Program-made: the position numbers and the translations under genes
In this document: piece after piece, positions 1-10,204 of the stretch
Position numbering within the stretch: the first letter of the stretch is position 1
Layout of the letters: each line of letters begins with the position of its first letter
Notes under the pieces: model-generated
The model's database searches: none
What the model saw: the letters and a program-made list of their open reading frames with translations, nothing else
What the model was told of the DNA's origin: nothing
Source of the DNA: Oehlia diaphana
Taxonomy: Eukaryota > Glomeromycota > Glomeromycetes > Glomerales > Glomeraceae
Length of the DNA: 18,582 nucleotides
Assembly: GCA_003833135.1 (NCBI GenBank)
Contig: QZLH01000360.1
Coordinates: 34,944-53,525 of the forward strand
Direction: 5' to 3'

Positions 1-528
1 TTTTAGAGATACGGAATTGTGCATTTTTCCGTATCCTATTATGATACGTTATTTCTAAGGAAAAAAAATCGTATAAAAACTTTATAAAAAACGTATCCAA
101 TTTTTTTATAGGGAAAGAAAATTAAAATTTTATCATTATGACAGCTAATATTAGAAGTTTATTGGTCATAATGAGATAATTTTAAAACTAAGGATAATAG
201 GTTCAAACCATGACATATTTCCATTTTTGGACATTTGTAGTTAATATAATTCTGGCCAAAATTATGTTTTAATTTTGCATTCCCTAAAATGAATTTAAAT
301 GACGTCATTTCCAGCGGCTAAAAATTGGCTTTTCTTTGTAGCGAATTCTTTTTTATTTTCGTTCTCAGACTTATAATGTTATATTTTTCTGCATAATTAT
401 GATTTGTAAAAAGAATCAATTATAAATTTAATTAATAAATGAATAGTAATTTACCAAAAATGTAACCTATCTTGATTTATTTATTAAATAATTGTTAAAT
501 TGAATAGAAAATTTTAAATAATAATAAA
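1..528. other. A/T-rich flank, no gene seen; one hairpin
   Basis: No open frame with recognisable protein similarity is visible. A perfect 9-bp inverted repeat lies at 8-16 (GATACGGAA) and 27-35 (TTCCGTATC) with a 10-nt loop. Positions 200-380 (TTCTGGCCAAAATTATG, GACGTCATTTCCAGCGGC) have a richer base mix than the surroundings and may be the end of a transposon that continues outside the window. I cannot name the family. Positions about 470-528 are the 3' flank of the dead gene on the minus strand. Confidence 0.4.
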
Positions 529-946
529 CTATTGTTTGGTTACAACGAATGTTTCAATTTCTTCAATATCATAAATTGTATTTGTATTTAAATTATTTTC
601 ATAATTACGGTCACTATTGTGAGCTCTTAACCATTGATAATCGTTTATATACAATGAATTAAAGCCAAAATCAAATCCAGTGCCATGATAATTATAAATA
701 GCTTTATCATAATTTATCACACGACTTATTTTCATATTTTGAGTATCTTCACTGTTTCAAATGAAAAAATAAAGTTATCTGATGAATGGTAAAATCGTTG
801 ACTAATATTATTAATACGTAAAAGACTGTCTTCAATTAAGTTAAACCCAATAGAGCTATATCCGCCAAATATTTTATTCGCTTGTTTAACTTTAACTAGA
901 ACTAAACTTTCTACTTGACCTTTACATTTGTTTTTAAATGATTAGT

Positions 947-954
947 ATTAATAC
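947..954. repeat. Left 8-bp target site duplication (ATTAATAC)
   Basis: Identical to 1391-1398 on the other side of the MITE. The intact paralogue has only one related copy at this place, within codons for GSIDGIST. Confidence 0.9.
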
Positions 955-1390
955 TAGGGATGGCAACGGTCGGTCATGGTCGGTCATCGGTCGGTCATAA
1001 CCGGTCAAGAACCTTTGACCGACCGACCGACCGTTTGACCGACCGTTTGACCGATCCTGAAAACGTTTGCGAAATGTTTTTTTTTTATGAATTACTTAAT
1101 AAAAAACGTTTTCGCAACATTTTTTATTAAAATAATTAAAAAACGTTTGCGAAACATTTTTTTATTAAATTTTATATTAAAAAATGTTTCGCAAACGTTT
1201 TCAGGATCGGTTAAACGGTCAGTCAAATGGTCGGTCAAACGGTCGGTCAGACTGGTCGGTCAAACGGTCGGTTAAACGGTCGGTCAGACCGGTTGGTCAA
1301 ACGGTCGGTCAGAGGTCTTTGACCGACCGATATCGGTCACGGTCATGACCGGTCATAACCGGTTAATGACCGTGACCGTTGCCATCCCTA
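955..1390. mobile_element. Non-autonomous hAT-type MITE inserted in the TLDc exon
   Basis: The element is 436 bp with perfect 17-bp terminal inverted repeats (TAGGGATGGCAACGGTC). It is flanked by perfect 8-bp target duplications ATTAATAC at 947-954 and 1391-1398. Removing the element and one duplication restores alignment with the paralogue, which proves insertion. An 8-bp duplication and a TAGGG terminus fit the hAT superfamily. The subterminal regions are filled with GGTCGGTCAAAC-like tandem motifs in both orientations, and the centre carries several AACGTTTGCGAAA motifs in alternating orientation, so most of the element can fold back on itself. It has no transposase; the open frame at 1087-1275 is a by-product of the repeats. 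Confidence 0.93.
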
Positions 1391-1398
1391 ATTAATAC
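1391..1398. repeat. Right 8-bp target site duplication (ATTAATAC)
   Basis: Perfect partner of 947-954. It directly follows the right terminal repeat GTTGCCATCCCTA. Confidence 0.9.
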
Positions 1399-2506
1399 CA
1401 TCAATACTACCTCGATAAATAAGATCAAATTTATAACGTAAAGTCCAGAAATCTTCTTTATTAATCCATTTAAGAATTATTTTTGCGAGTTTTTGTTTGA
1501 TAATATTTGAATCAAATTTTCCTATTCTAGGTGGTAATGTTGTTATTTTAGGGAAGGTACCTTTATCATAAAATTCTTCAATTTCTTCATAAATTTGATT
1601 AGGGATAATATCTTTATACGGTTTGATTTTATTATTAAAATTATCAGAAGCAATATCCACAAATCGAATGAGAGGAATAAATTGATGTAATAATTCTTTC
1701 AATGCTTCATAGTCCTCGTTTCTGTTGCACTTCTCATTTACCGAAACAGTTACATTGCATTTCTCATTTTCCAAACCAGGAGTCTGTCCAATACCCATTT
1801 AATTAAGTGATCCAAATGACAACTTCTTTAATCGGTAAATTATCTCTCTCAAGAATTTTATAAAGAATATCTTTGTCTAAAGAAAGAAATTCATTTGAAG
1901 TAATAAATGCTTGTGTATTTTCACAAATAATTTCAAGGCAATAATCTTGTATTTTCTTGCAATTAACAATTTTAAACGCAATATGTAAAACAAGATAAAA
2001 ATTTTTTAGAACCCAATCAATTTGTTTTTCAATTAAATAACCTTGAACATAATTAAATAATTCATCAATGAGTAATTCATCCGATGTGATTAGTAATTCA
2101 AAAATATCTTCACCAGATTGTTCAGTTAAATCAAGTTTACCAACGTAAATATATCTAAATGTATATATTATTATTACATTACTTTTTTTAAAAAAAAAAT
2201 AAATTATTTAATTTAATATAAGAATATAGAAAAAAAATAAAATTATTCTTACCTTAAGATTAAATCGCAAACATTTGGTGTAATGTTTGTTTTGTTAAGT
2301 ATAATCATATCATTTTTCTTTGTAATCCAATTAGATGAAGGAGCACCTTTGAAATAAGGAGAACGAGCACGTAAAATTACTGAATGTGCACGAAATTCTT
2401 TTATATTTTCATTTTCGTCAACGTTAATAATAACATCATAATCATCGGCATCATTTAATATTAAGGAAAGGTCATTAGAAAGATTGGAATAGAAAAAGGA
2501 AACCAT

Positions 2507-3333
2507 TTTAAAAACGAAAATGAAAATGCAAGCTTAAGAGGTACATGCGATTTTTTTGCTTAAATGTAAGTTCAGTTATAAAGATTAATTTGGAAATAAA
2601 TGTTGATGATCAGAGCTTGTGTTGCGAGTAATTTGAAGTCACGTGATATGTACGAACGTCGGACGATGTCTAATTTTTTATTTTATTTTTGAATTTTTTA
2701 AATATTATTTTTACATTTTTATGTTTATCAGATTGTATTTCTTTTCTAAACAATAGATAAATAAATCCAAAAAAATAATTTCGCTATAGAAAATAATCGA
2801 TTCTATTTCTCCATAGATCTAGATATCCTTAGCCGCCGGCGGCCCTGAGCTTTTTAAGTCAATCGTGATCCAAAAAAAGAAATTTTTTTTTAATATATAT
2901 ACATAAATATAGGTCGGATGACCATTCCATGAAATGGTTTCAAGTAACACTATAAGCCTCAATAAAAGAAACCGAAAAACTAAATGTTCTTCATTTTCAT
3001 CATTAATGGAACGTTTAATGTTACTAAAGTAAATTCAAATCCTCTATAATTATATGAAATTTATTAAATAATAAGAAATTTATGGGTAGAATCTGTAGCG
3101 GTTCTTACCGTCTTCCGTAATAGGTACATCAGTATAGTTTCTTTGAAAGTTATCAAAATAAGTAATTATTTTTGATAATAGAATTGATAAATAACTTACT
3201 CTCTACTTTAGAACAAGAAGACTACAAGAAGTTACAGTCATGTTACGTGGCAAAGTCTACAAACTATATTACCTAATAGTGAACTATTTATGTAGATTAT
3301 CCAATATTAACTTACAGTATTTTGTATTATTAT
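2507..3333. other. Intergenic, no gene recognised
   Basis: The first 60 bases are the 5' flank of the dead gene (CATTTTCATTTTCGTTTTTAAA on its strand resembles the leader of the intact copy). A TCACGTGAT palindrome is at 2639-2647. A G/C-only 12-bp palindrome GCCGCCGGCGGC is at 2832-2843 in otherwise A/T-rich DNA. The part after about 2900 may hold further decayed 5' exons of the Kelch relic, but I could not align any. Confidence 0.4.
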
Positions 3334-4101
3334 TTAGGTGGTATGTTTGGTAGAGGTAAATATTATTGAAGAGGAAATAAATAATAGAAATTAATAGAAT
3401 TCCTAATTTTGATAGGTTTGCTTATACGATATTATTAATGATAAATGGTTTATAAAGTAAGTCAAAATGTATTATCATTATCATTATCATTATTGTTACT
3501 ATAAATAATAAATAATAACTAATTATTAACTAAAGAAGACTTCAGGTTCAATACCTTCGAAAGATATATGTACACGTATTTTTGTAAATAAAAACAAATG
3601 AATAGATTTAAAGTTTTTATTATTTTAATAGGATTAGATGGTGAAAAAGTAATAATTTTTGGAGGGAAAGGAAATATTATTTGCAGATCTGAAGAATCAC
3701 TATACTGTATAACTTAAATATAAACACTTTTGAATGGTCTATTCCAATTGTTTCTGGAAAAATTCCAAAATCCAGAATTTTTCATAAAGCACACGTAATT
3801 GGAATATATGGTTATATCATTTGGTCAAACTTGGATCGATTATTGTGTTAACGCAAAAATATTATTAATTTTAATCGGTTGAAAGTGAGACATTGTTACT
3901 CGCGATAATGAATATATATCTGATCTAGACAATAATATTTGATCCTTCGATTTTCTAATAATATTATGGATTCATCATCCCCATTTTTACAATTGCAGCT
4001 ATTGTTGGATCTTCGTTTGGCAGTATATTACTATCATTCGGAAGTTACAATTTATATAAATGGAAAAAAAATAAACAAAATCAAAAACATATAACAAGAA
4101 C
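3334..4101 (+). pseudogene. Kelch-repeat protein with C-terminal membrane anchor, decayed
   Basis: Pieces of a Kelch protein appear in order but in shifting frames. They are LGGMFG (3334 on), YDIINDKW (3425-3448), TSGSIPSK (from about 3539) followed by a plausible GTAAAT donor, then after an AATAG acceptor GLDGEKVIIFGGKGN (3631 on). A shifted frame then gives NTFEWSIPIVSGKIPKSRIF (about 3735-3790). The tail at 3977-4101 reads as a hydrophobic helix (IPIFTIAAIVGSSFGSILL) followed by a basic stop-transfer segment YKWKKNKQNQK. Kelch motifs ending in a single membrane helix are typical of a large Glomeromycotina family. Stop codons (for example TAA near 3710 and 3849) and frame changes show it is dead. 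A CATTAT microsatellite at about 3471-3495 sits where coding sequence between YDIINDKW and TSGSIPSK is expected. Confidence 0.72.
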
Positions 4102-4999
4102 AGTATTTCCTTGCAATCTCTTACGATTTTTAATTTGTTGAATCCTTTCTAATACGAAAAATGGGCGATCACGTTCACGAAGTATTTATTTTGTGTTGGT
4201 CTAGAATTTTAATTCTATAGTGGTGCTAGTTGATTGATCTTATCCTTTTCTTTATAAATTAACTTAGTCAATTTTTGTACATTGCCTTTATTCTTTATAA
4301 TTGATATAATTTGCATTTCCTTATTTTATAATTAATAACCTTCGACATCCAATTTCTTGCTAATATTTATTTGACTGATAGTAAGAGACCATATTAAAAT
4401 AAATTAAGTGCAAATGAATTTAACACCATTAAAGAATCGATATTTAAATTTACTTTCGCCAATCAAGACGTCAGGAGCTGTAAAACCAAACTCCGGTTTC
4501 CTGTGTAAATTTAGCCATTGATATACTTGGAAAATCTTTTAACTAATCATCAATCGTAAAAAATAAAATAGATTATGGCAAATAAATGATTGGGATCTGC
4601 TATAGTATGAAAAGTATAAAAAGTATACAATGCATTCAGTTTATTTACTTAAATTATTAATATTAATTTTTGAAAATATTGATACTTTCTCATATGTTAA
4701 TACTAAAATATGCCAGTGCCAAATATCTCATATAATTCCTTTAATTGATCAGATGGATTAATAAAAATATTAACTTAATTGATCTAGCATATTCGACTTA
4801 AATAAATTCATTAGGCTATAGAAATTTACTTGATATAATAAAATATCACTTTAGCACGAGCTAAAATTTGATCTGCGTTGAAAGTTTCATATTTTCACGG
4901 AACACACATGTCACATTTAACATGAATACAAACATGCAGATCATCATTATTTATTTCTTATCATAGTTAAACTTTTTACTTTATAATGAACCTAATTTC
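4102..4999. other. Intergenic, nothing recognised
   Basis: A/T-rich, with stops in all frames. I see no repeat or conserved gene fragment. The last few hundred bases are presumably the promoter region of the BTB-TLDc gene. Confidence 0.5.
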
Positions 5000-5007
5000 T
5001 ATAAAAA
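5000..5007 (+). promoter_or_regulatory. TATA box of the BTB-TLDc gene
   Basis: TATAAAAA lies 62 bp upstream of the ATG at 5062, a distance that fits a TATA element with a short leader. The leader between them is pyrimidine-rich (TTTCATTTTCATTTT). Confidence 0.55.
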
Positions 5008-5061
5008 GTGTCATTGGTAACTTGAACCTCTTGTAACTTTCATTTTCATTTTATTATTAAA

Positions 5062-6599
5062 ATGACTTCATCTTTCTATCCCAATCTTTCGAAAGACCTT
5101 TCATTAATCTTAGATGATGCCGATGAATATAATGTTATTATTAAAGTTGGTGAAAACGAAAATACAAAAGAATTTCGTGCACATTCAGTAATTTTACGTG
5201 CTCGTTCTCCTTATTTTAAAGGTGCCCTTTCATCTTATTGGGTTACAAAAAAGGATGACATGATTATGTTCAATAAGCCAAATATCAAACCAGATGTTTT
5301 TAACATGATTTTAAGGTAAAAATACTTTTAATTGAATTATATTCTTAGAGTATTTATTAATAAATTATTTATTTAATATACTGTATACTGTAAATATATT
5401 TATATAAATATTCTATATTTAGGTATATTTATACGGGTGAACTTAATTTGACAGGACAACTGAGTGAGAATATACTTAGACTTTTAATTGCATCTGATGA
5501 GCTGCTTCTTGAAGAATTAGTTAAATTTTTACAAGAATACTTAATTGAACAAAGAAAAAATTGGGTTCATAAAAATTTTGTTTTTGTCCTTAATACTGTA
5601 TGTAGCCTTACAAGTTGCAAGATTTTACAAGATCATTGTTTTGAAACCATTTGTTTTGATCCAGAGTTATTACTCGCTTCAGATAGCTTTCCCAAACTAG
5701 ACAAAGATATTCTTTATGACCTGCTTGAGCGAGATGACTTATTGATTCAAGAAATTGTTGTTTGGGATCATTTAATTAAATGGGGTATTGAACAAACTCC
5801 TGGTTTGGGAAGTTTGAATTGTGACAGAAACAAATGGAATAATGAGGATTATGAAGCATTAAAGGAAACGTTGAATGAATTTATTCCTCTCATTCGATTT
5901 ACGGAAATTTCTCTTGATGATTTTAATTATAAAATCAGGACATACAAAGATATTATTCCTAATCAAATTTATGAAGAAATTGAAAGATTTCATTACAAAG
6001 ATACCAAAGTTACTTTACCAACAATATTTAATATATCACCTAGAATAGGAAAACTTGATTCAAAAATTATTAAACCTAAACTTGCAAAAATAATTATTAA
6101 TTGGATTGATAAAAAAGATTCCTTTACCTTACGTTATAAATTTAATCTTATTTATCGTGGTAGTATTGATGGTATTAGTACCGAATCATTTAAAAATAAA
6201 TGTAAAGGTCAAGTAGAAAGTTTAGTTTTAGTTAAAGTTAAGCGAATAAATAAAATCTTTGGCGGATACAGTTCTATTGGGTTTAATTCGATTGGAGATA
6301 GTCTTTTACGTATTTATAATGGTAATCTACGATTTTATCATTCGTCAGATAACTTTGTTTTTTCATTTGAAAACGATGAAGATACTCAAAATATGAAAAT
6401 AAGTCGTGTGATAAATCATAATAAGGCTATATATGATTATCACACCACTGGATTTGATTTCGGTTTTAATTCATTGTTTATGTATCATGATCAATGTTTA
6501 TATGCTAATAATGATGACTATAATTATGAAAGTAATTTAAATACAAATGTAATTCATGATATTGAAGAAATTGAAACATTTATTGTAACTAAGCAATAA
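5062..6599 (+). CDS. BTB-BACK-TLDc domain protein, two exons
   Basis: Exons 5062-5315 and 5423-6599 are joined across a 107-bp GT-AG intron (donor GTAAAAAT, acceptor ATTTAG). The codon AG|G spans the junction and gives MILRYIYTGELN, a normal end of a BTB domain. The product is 476 residues. The BTB domain is at about 15-110 (FRAHSVILRARSPYF at 38-52). A BACK region follows at about 115-235, including KDILYDLLERDDL and VVWDHLIKWGI. TLDc is at about 296-475 with LRYKFNLIYRGSIDG, KIFGGYSSIGF and the terminal EIEEIETFIV motif. BTB domains dimerise and recruit Cullin-3 ligases, while TLDc domains bind V-ATPase or protect against oxidative stress. The true role of this fungal family is unknown. The TATA box is 62 bp upstream. 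A dead divergent paralogue lies at 529-2506. All domains are complete and in frame, so the gene is probably functional. Confidence 0.94.
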
Positions 6600-6636
6600 T
6601 CAAATAATTTATAAAATCAAGATTATGACTTTATTT

Positions 6637-6642
6637 AATAAA
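6637..6642 (+). terminator. Possible polyadenylation signal
   Basis: AATAAA lies 38 bp after the stop codon of the BTB-TLDc gene. In such A/T-rich DNA the motif is common, so this is only a likely candidate. Confidence 0.35.
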
Positions 6643-6953
6643 ATCATATTTTCAACAATGAGACGTCGAGACTTTTTTATAATATCAGATATTATAATTT
6701 TTGTTTGCAAAATGACATAGATATGAACATATTATAAGAAATTTTACGAACGCCCAGAAGATTAAAATTGCATCTGCAATTACTATAGTTTGATAAAAAA
6801 CGAAGTTTAAGTGTATTTAACTTTGAATTTCAAAAAGCAGAATAAATCAAACTCGTATTAGCGTTGGATTTAAATATATATAAAATATAAACTTAATCAT
6901 TTAATTAATATATATATAGCCGAAATTTCCATTTAATTCTATAAAAAATTCTT

Positions 6954-7065
6954 GGTCCTATAACCGGGATTTTGGTGATTCAAAGCCTCTTCAAAATAGG
7001 GTGTAATTATAGACCATAAATTCAGTCTATGAACTGGACTACTTACCAAGATCCCGTTTAGGACC
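6954..7065. repeat. Short inverted-repeat (MITE-like) element
   Basis: The left arm 6954-6976 (GGTCCTATAACCGGG, then ATTTTGGT) pairs with the right arm 7045-7065 (ACCAAGATCCC, then GTTTAGGACC) with few mismatches. The whole unit is about 112 bp and more G/C-rich than its surroundings. I see no convincing target duplication, so the superfamily is open. Confidence 0.5.
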
Positions 7066-7848
7066 TAATCATCTCATATGATAATTATCTAACGTTCTTT
7101 AAATTTCATTTTTGCTGTTTTTAATCCACTTTATAAGCTTTATTTAAACTTTTCCTATAAAAAGTTTCATTTCATCATATTTATCATATTTTCATTTTTT
7201 AGTTTATTAATAATTTATTTTAATATGGCTATTAGAAATTTTTACAAGGAAATACTTTTAATAATTGTAAATTGTAATAATACTTTAATATAGTCTATCA
7301 AAAAAGTGAGTTTATCATGCTATATAATTAACTTCATGATAAATTAAATATTTTCCCTTATGATTAAGCAAATACAGTATTTCAGAATATTAAATATTGA
7401 AAATTATCTTATCTATCAATAAATTCACATCTTTTGAATGCATTATCCCGATAATTCATCCTCCTGATGATAATATTATATTTATCTTCATAATATTTGG
7501 TAAGTTAATGTCACAACCCGTGATTTTTTTATCATTCTAAAGTCTACAGAATGTGATACAAACAGATCAGCCTCAACATCATGGCTTTTCATTATTAATC
7601 AATAATATTTATGGCTTACTGTAACAACAATTGCTTTTTTTTCCAAATTATTTTACAATAATTCATCTTTATAATTTTCTAAACTTCTCTGAATAAAAGA
7701 TTTTATACAAAAATATTAAATATTGTAAAATAGATAAACATTTTAAAATTGTATCATGGTAACATAAATAACATATAAGATTAAACGCTTAAATTCGTCT
7801 GTTGCATTTTATTATGTAACAAATGATTTTCAGTGGCTGTAATGATAT

Positions 7849-7920
7849 TATATAAAAAAAATTTTGCCAAGCCAGTAAAATGATTATGTAAAAAAAACTT
7901 TACTAAGCCAATAAAATGAG
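7849..7920 (+). repeat. Two-copy direct tandem repeat, about 36 bp
   Basis: Unit one has TTTTGCCAAGCCAGTAAAATG and unit two CTTTACTAAGCCAATAAAATG, each preceded by a run of A. The copies differ at several positions, so this is an old duplication. Confidence 0.6.
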
Positions 7921-9075
7921 GCTTATAAAATATTTTAATATAAATAATTGCTTTGGACTCAAACTTTTTTTCGTCTTTCCCTTTTTACTTTTTTTTTACT
8001 TACAAAATACTTGCATACTTACACATGCCGGTCAAAATTATCTGGCCACTTTCAATAAACACATTTCCATGCTTCACATTTTTCATATTTTTCAGAATTT
8101 TTCAGAAATATAAACCATTTACTGAGTAAATTTATGATTTACGTAACGATAAATTAAAAGATTTTAAAAAATCCTGTAACTTTGTCAATATTAATCTAAT
8201 AAACACAAATTTACCACTATTCAAATCGCCTCAATGAGACGAATCCAATAAGCTGAAAATCATGGTTATACGATCACTGGATCAAAACTTATTATAAATT
8301 TTATTTAAATCTTTAAAGTGCAATTACATAACAAAATATCTATCCTACAAGAATGTAATTATTACCATTCGAATCTACTTAACGAGTCGAATCTAACAAA
8401 TCTTAATTCATGAAGATCCAATCACTGAGTAACGAAATATTCTTGATATACAATGTTTAAATTTAATCTATAATCTTATGCAAATTTTTATAAACTTACA
8501 TAATATTATGTTTATGTAAGTAGTCATAGATCAAGTCATAATCTTATATAATAATATATTGGATAATACTTAACCTTATTAAATTCCCTGATAAAAATAC
8601 TTGAAAAGCATGTTAAGGATGCATGGATAGTTATATCTCCAGAATCTTATTGATAGCATACTTTATAGTATTGAAGAAGCTATTGCCACCAATGAAAATA
8701 GAATTCATTATTAAATTTTTATTTAAATTAACACACAATGGCACAATGAATATATATAACTTTAAATTTTAAATTTCACAATATTATGCATATGTAAGTA
8801 AAAAAGTGGCTGGATAATTTCTAATTTAAAAATAAATTATAATGCACCTTTCAATAACATTAGTATAAACTAAATGTCTAATCTATTCAACATTATCATT
8901 CCGTATTTATCTAACGGAATGAAACAACCAAAAAATTGAATCGTCTCTATTTGATTATTTACCTTTTGGCAGAAGTATCACCGTAATGGCTATAGATAAT
9001 ATATTATTAGTAAATAAGGATCAGGATTAAAATTGCAGAACATACAACAACAATTATTTCATTGAATAGTCAAAT
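7921..9075. repeat. Repeat-rich non-coding region
   Basis: Several degenerate repeats suggest nested transposon remains. AAATTATCTGGCCACT (8036-8051) and AGTGGCTGGATAATTT (8805-8820) are inverted copies about 755 bp apart. Two direct copies start at 8236 (GAGACGAATCCAATAAGC) and 8384 (GAGTCGAATCTAACAAAT), each running to an ATCACTG motif. A perfect 10-bp hairpin is at 8494-8503 and 8512-8521 (ACTTACATAA and TTATGTAAGT). A similar motif (ATATTATGCATATGTAAGTA) recurs at about 8782-8801. No coding potential is visible, and no family name can be given. Confidence 0.45.
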
Positions 9076-9108
9076 TTGACAAGTGATCAGGCATTCTGGA
9101 AAAATATT

Positions 9109-9190
9109 CGCGCAAAATTTTTTTTTAAATACTTTTTTTCGCGCATAATTTTTTTGTTTAAATACTTTTTTTCACGCAAATTTTTTTTAC
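9109..9190 (+). repeat. Tandem repeat of CGCGCA plus T-tract and AAATAC
   Basis: Units start at 9109, 9140 and 9173 (the last partial), 31-33 bp each. They consist of CGCGCA or CACGCA, a T run, then AAATACTTTTTT. They lie 42 bp upstream of a short ORF and could be part of a promoter, but this is speculative. Confidence 0.55.
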
Positions 9191-9231
9191 TCACACTAAG
9201 TACTCTTTTATTCACCAACCTTTTTACAAAA

Positions 9232-9327
9232 ATGACTGAAGATAACGAAAGTTTTTCAGTCATAGAAAATAACGTTACTACAAAAGACATACTTAATAAT
9301 ATCGATAAAAGCTTTGAGATGATTTAA
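9232..9327 (+). CDS. Possible small protein or first exon of a lost gene
   Basis: There is a 31-residue frame from ATG to TAA, MTEDNESFSVIENN then VTTKDILNNIDKSFEMI. It is acidic and hydrophilic, has no membrane segment, and its codon use is less A/T-extreme than the surroundings. The leader just before the ATG (CTCACACTAAGTAC, then TTATTCACCAACC) looks like a 5' UTR, and T-rich tandem repeats lie upstream. I do not recognise the sequence. It could be the first exon of a gene whose remainder has decayed; a possible acceptor (TTATTTTTAG) occurs at about 9391-9400. The longer frame opening at 9076 has a poly-F start made from the T runs and is not credible. Confidence 0.22.
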   Translation: MTEDNESFSVIENNVTTKDILNNIDKSFEMI

Positions 9328-9722
9328 ATATGTTAAATAAATTATTGAGTGAATATATATGTTCAACATTTCAACTGAACAAAAAAAAAATTATTTTTAG
9401 AGTTGATAAGGAACAATTGTTAACAGCATATACCATTCCATTGCAGTGTCATTGCCTTAATTATGAAATTAAGACCTTTTAAAGTAAAAGCCAAATATAT
9501 TAATGAACTATTTGCACTATCTTATAAAACTATTAGCATTTAAAGAAAAGCCAATTAATATATAGACTATTAGGTAATTATGTTTAGTACATTATTTATT
9601 CCTTGTATTGAAATTAAAGAAAAAATCAAAGTTTCAGATATACTATGCTATAATCACTATTCCAATATGGCTAGTTATTATAATGTTAAACATTGAGAAT
9701 TTGCTTTAAGCTTAAAGAATAA
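9328..9722. other. Intergenic, nothing recognised
   Basis: A/T-rich with stops in all frames. A 25-codon frame at about 9462 (MKLRPFKVKAKYINEL) is too short to support. Confidence 0.4.
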
Positions 9723-9929
9723 TATTATACTTGTAAATATTCTATTCTTATTTCACTACCATCAGAGCATAATACTCTTCAAATTTTGAAGTTATTTGCT
9801 GAAATTTATTATGATAACTTTGGAATTTTCTAGTATACTTATATAACTAATAATACTTTAACTTTATTCAATCAAGGTGATACAAGATATAAAAATCTAT
9901 CTGGATATTATGTACTACAAAATATTTCA
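9723..9929 (+). pseudogene. Unrecognised ORF remnant with one in-frame stop
   Basis: The frame reads 36 codons including ISLPSEHNTLQILKLFAEIY, then TAG, then about 30 more codons including TLTLFNQGDTRYKNLSGYY before the next stop. The codons are varied for such A/T-rich DNA, which hints at former coding, perhaps of a transposon or an expanded gene family. I cannot assign a family. Chance remains possible. Confidence 0.25.
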
Positions 9930-10204
9930 ATTATCATTTGATACTATATATATATTTTTATAATATAAGAACCTAATAGAATGCATCATCATCATAAAGT
10001 AATGCAGAAAGTAAGATAAAATAAAAGTTTAAGTTACCTACCAATGCTTATTATACATTCAATGATTAAAGCAAAGAATTCCAGCTCTCATTTTCGCATA
10101 TTTCTTAGGACAACTCATAGAACAGTAGAAATGATTTAAACTTTTAATATAAAATTGAATATACAAAAACTTTAAGAATCAGTGCAGATGTCTTAACTAT
10201 GGTA

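Larger units (their letters stand above)
529..2506 (-). pseudogene. BTB-BACK-TLDc protein, broken by deletions and a transposon
   Basis: This is a damaged paralogue of the gene at 5062-6599. Exon 1 is 2253-2506 (254 nt, the same length as in the intact copy) and encodes a BTB domain with the motif FRAHSVILRARSPYFKGA. The intron is 2155-2252 (donor GTAAGAAT, acceptor TTTAG). Exon 2 starts at 2154 with YIYVGKLDLT and runs through BACK into TLDc, ending at 529-531. Against the intact copy I see four one-base losses: a GGG run shortened to GG near 1812-1813, which gives a stop at 1803-1805; a GGGG run shortened to GGG at 1794-1796; one base near 944-946; and one base near 752-760, which gives TGA at 732-734. 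A 436-bp MITE interrupts the TLDc part at 955-1390. The tract at about 1722-1772 differs from the intact copy and encodes a small internal repeat (EKCN twice). The 5' flank resembles that of the intact copy, so the duplication included the promoter, but no TATA box is visible at the matching place. TLDc proteins are linked to oxidation resistance and V-ATPase regulation; no function is expected here. Confidence 0.93.
6600..7848. other. Intergenic, no gene recognised
   Basis: It contains the small inverted repeat element at 6954-7065. At 7159-7164 (TATAAA) followed by ATG at 7225 there is a promoter-like arrangement resembling the leader of the BTB-TLDc gene, but the frame stops after 22 codons (MAIRNFYKEILL...), so it may be only the head of a lost gene. 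The rest shows nothing. Confidence 0.4.

Noticed and set aside
1087..1275. 62-codon plus-strand frame
   Set aside because: It lies wholly inside the hAT MITE and is produced by its GGTCGGTCAAAC-like repeats (SVKRSVK pattern).
7498..7535. Possible LTR end (TGTCACAACCCGTGAT)
   Set aside because: No matching second LTR, primer binding site or target duplication is seen.
7916..8113. 65-codon plus-strand frame with a hydrophobic segment
   Set aside because: It starts at the end of a tandem repeat, is rich in Phe from T runs and overlaps an inverted repeat; no promoter or similarity is seen.
9087..9290. 67-codon minus-strand frame
   Set aside because: Its Lys-rich repeats are the reverse of the T-rich tandem repeats; a shadow of the repeat.
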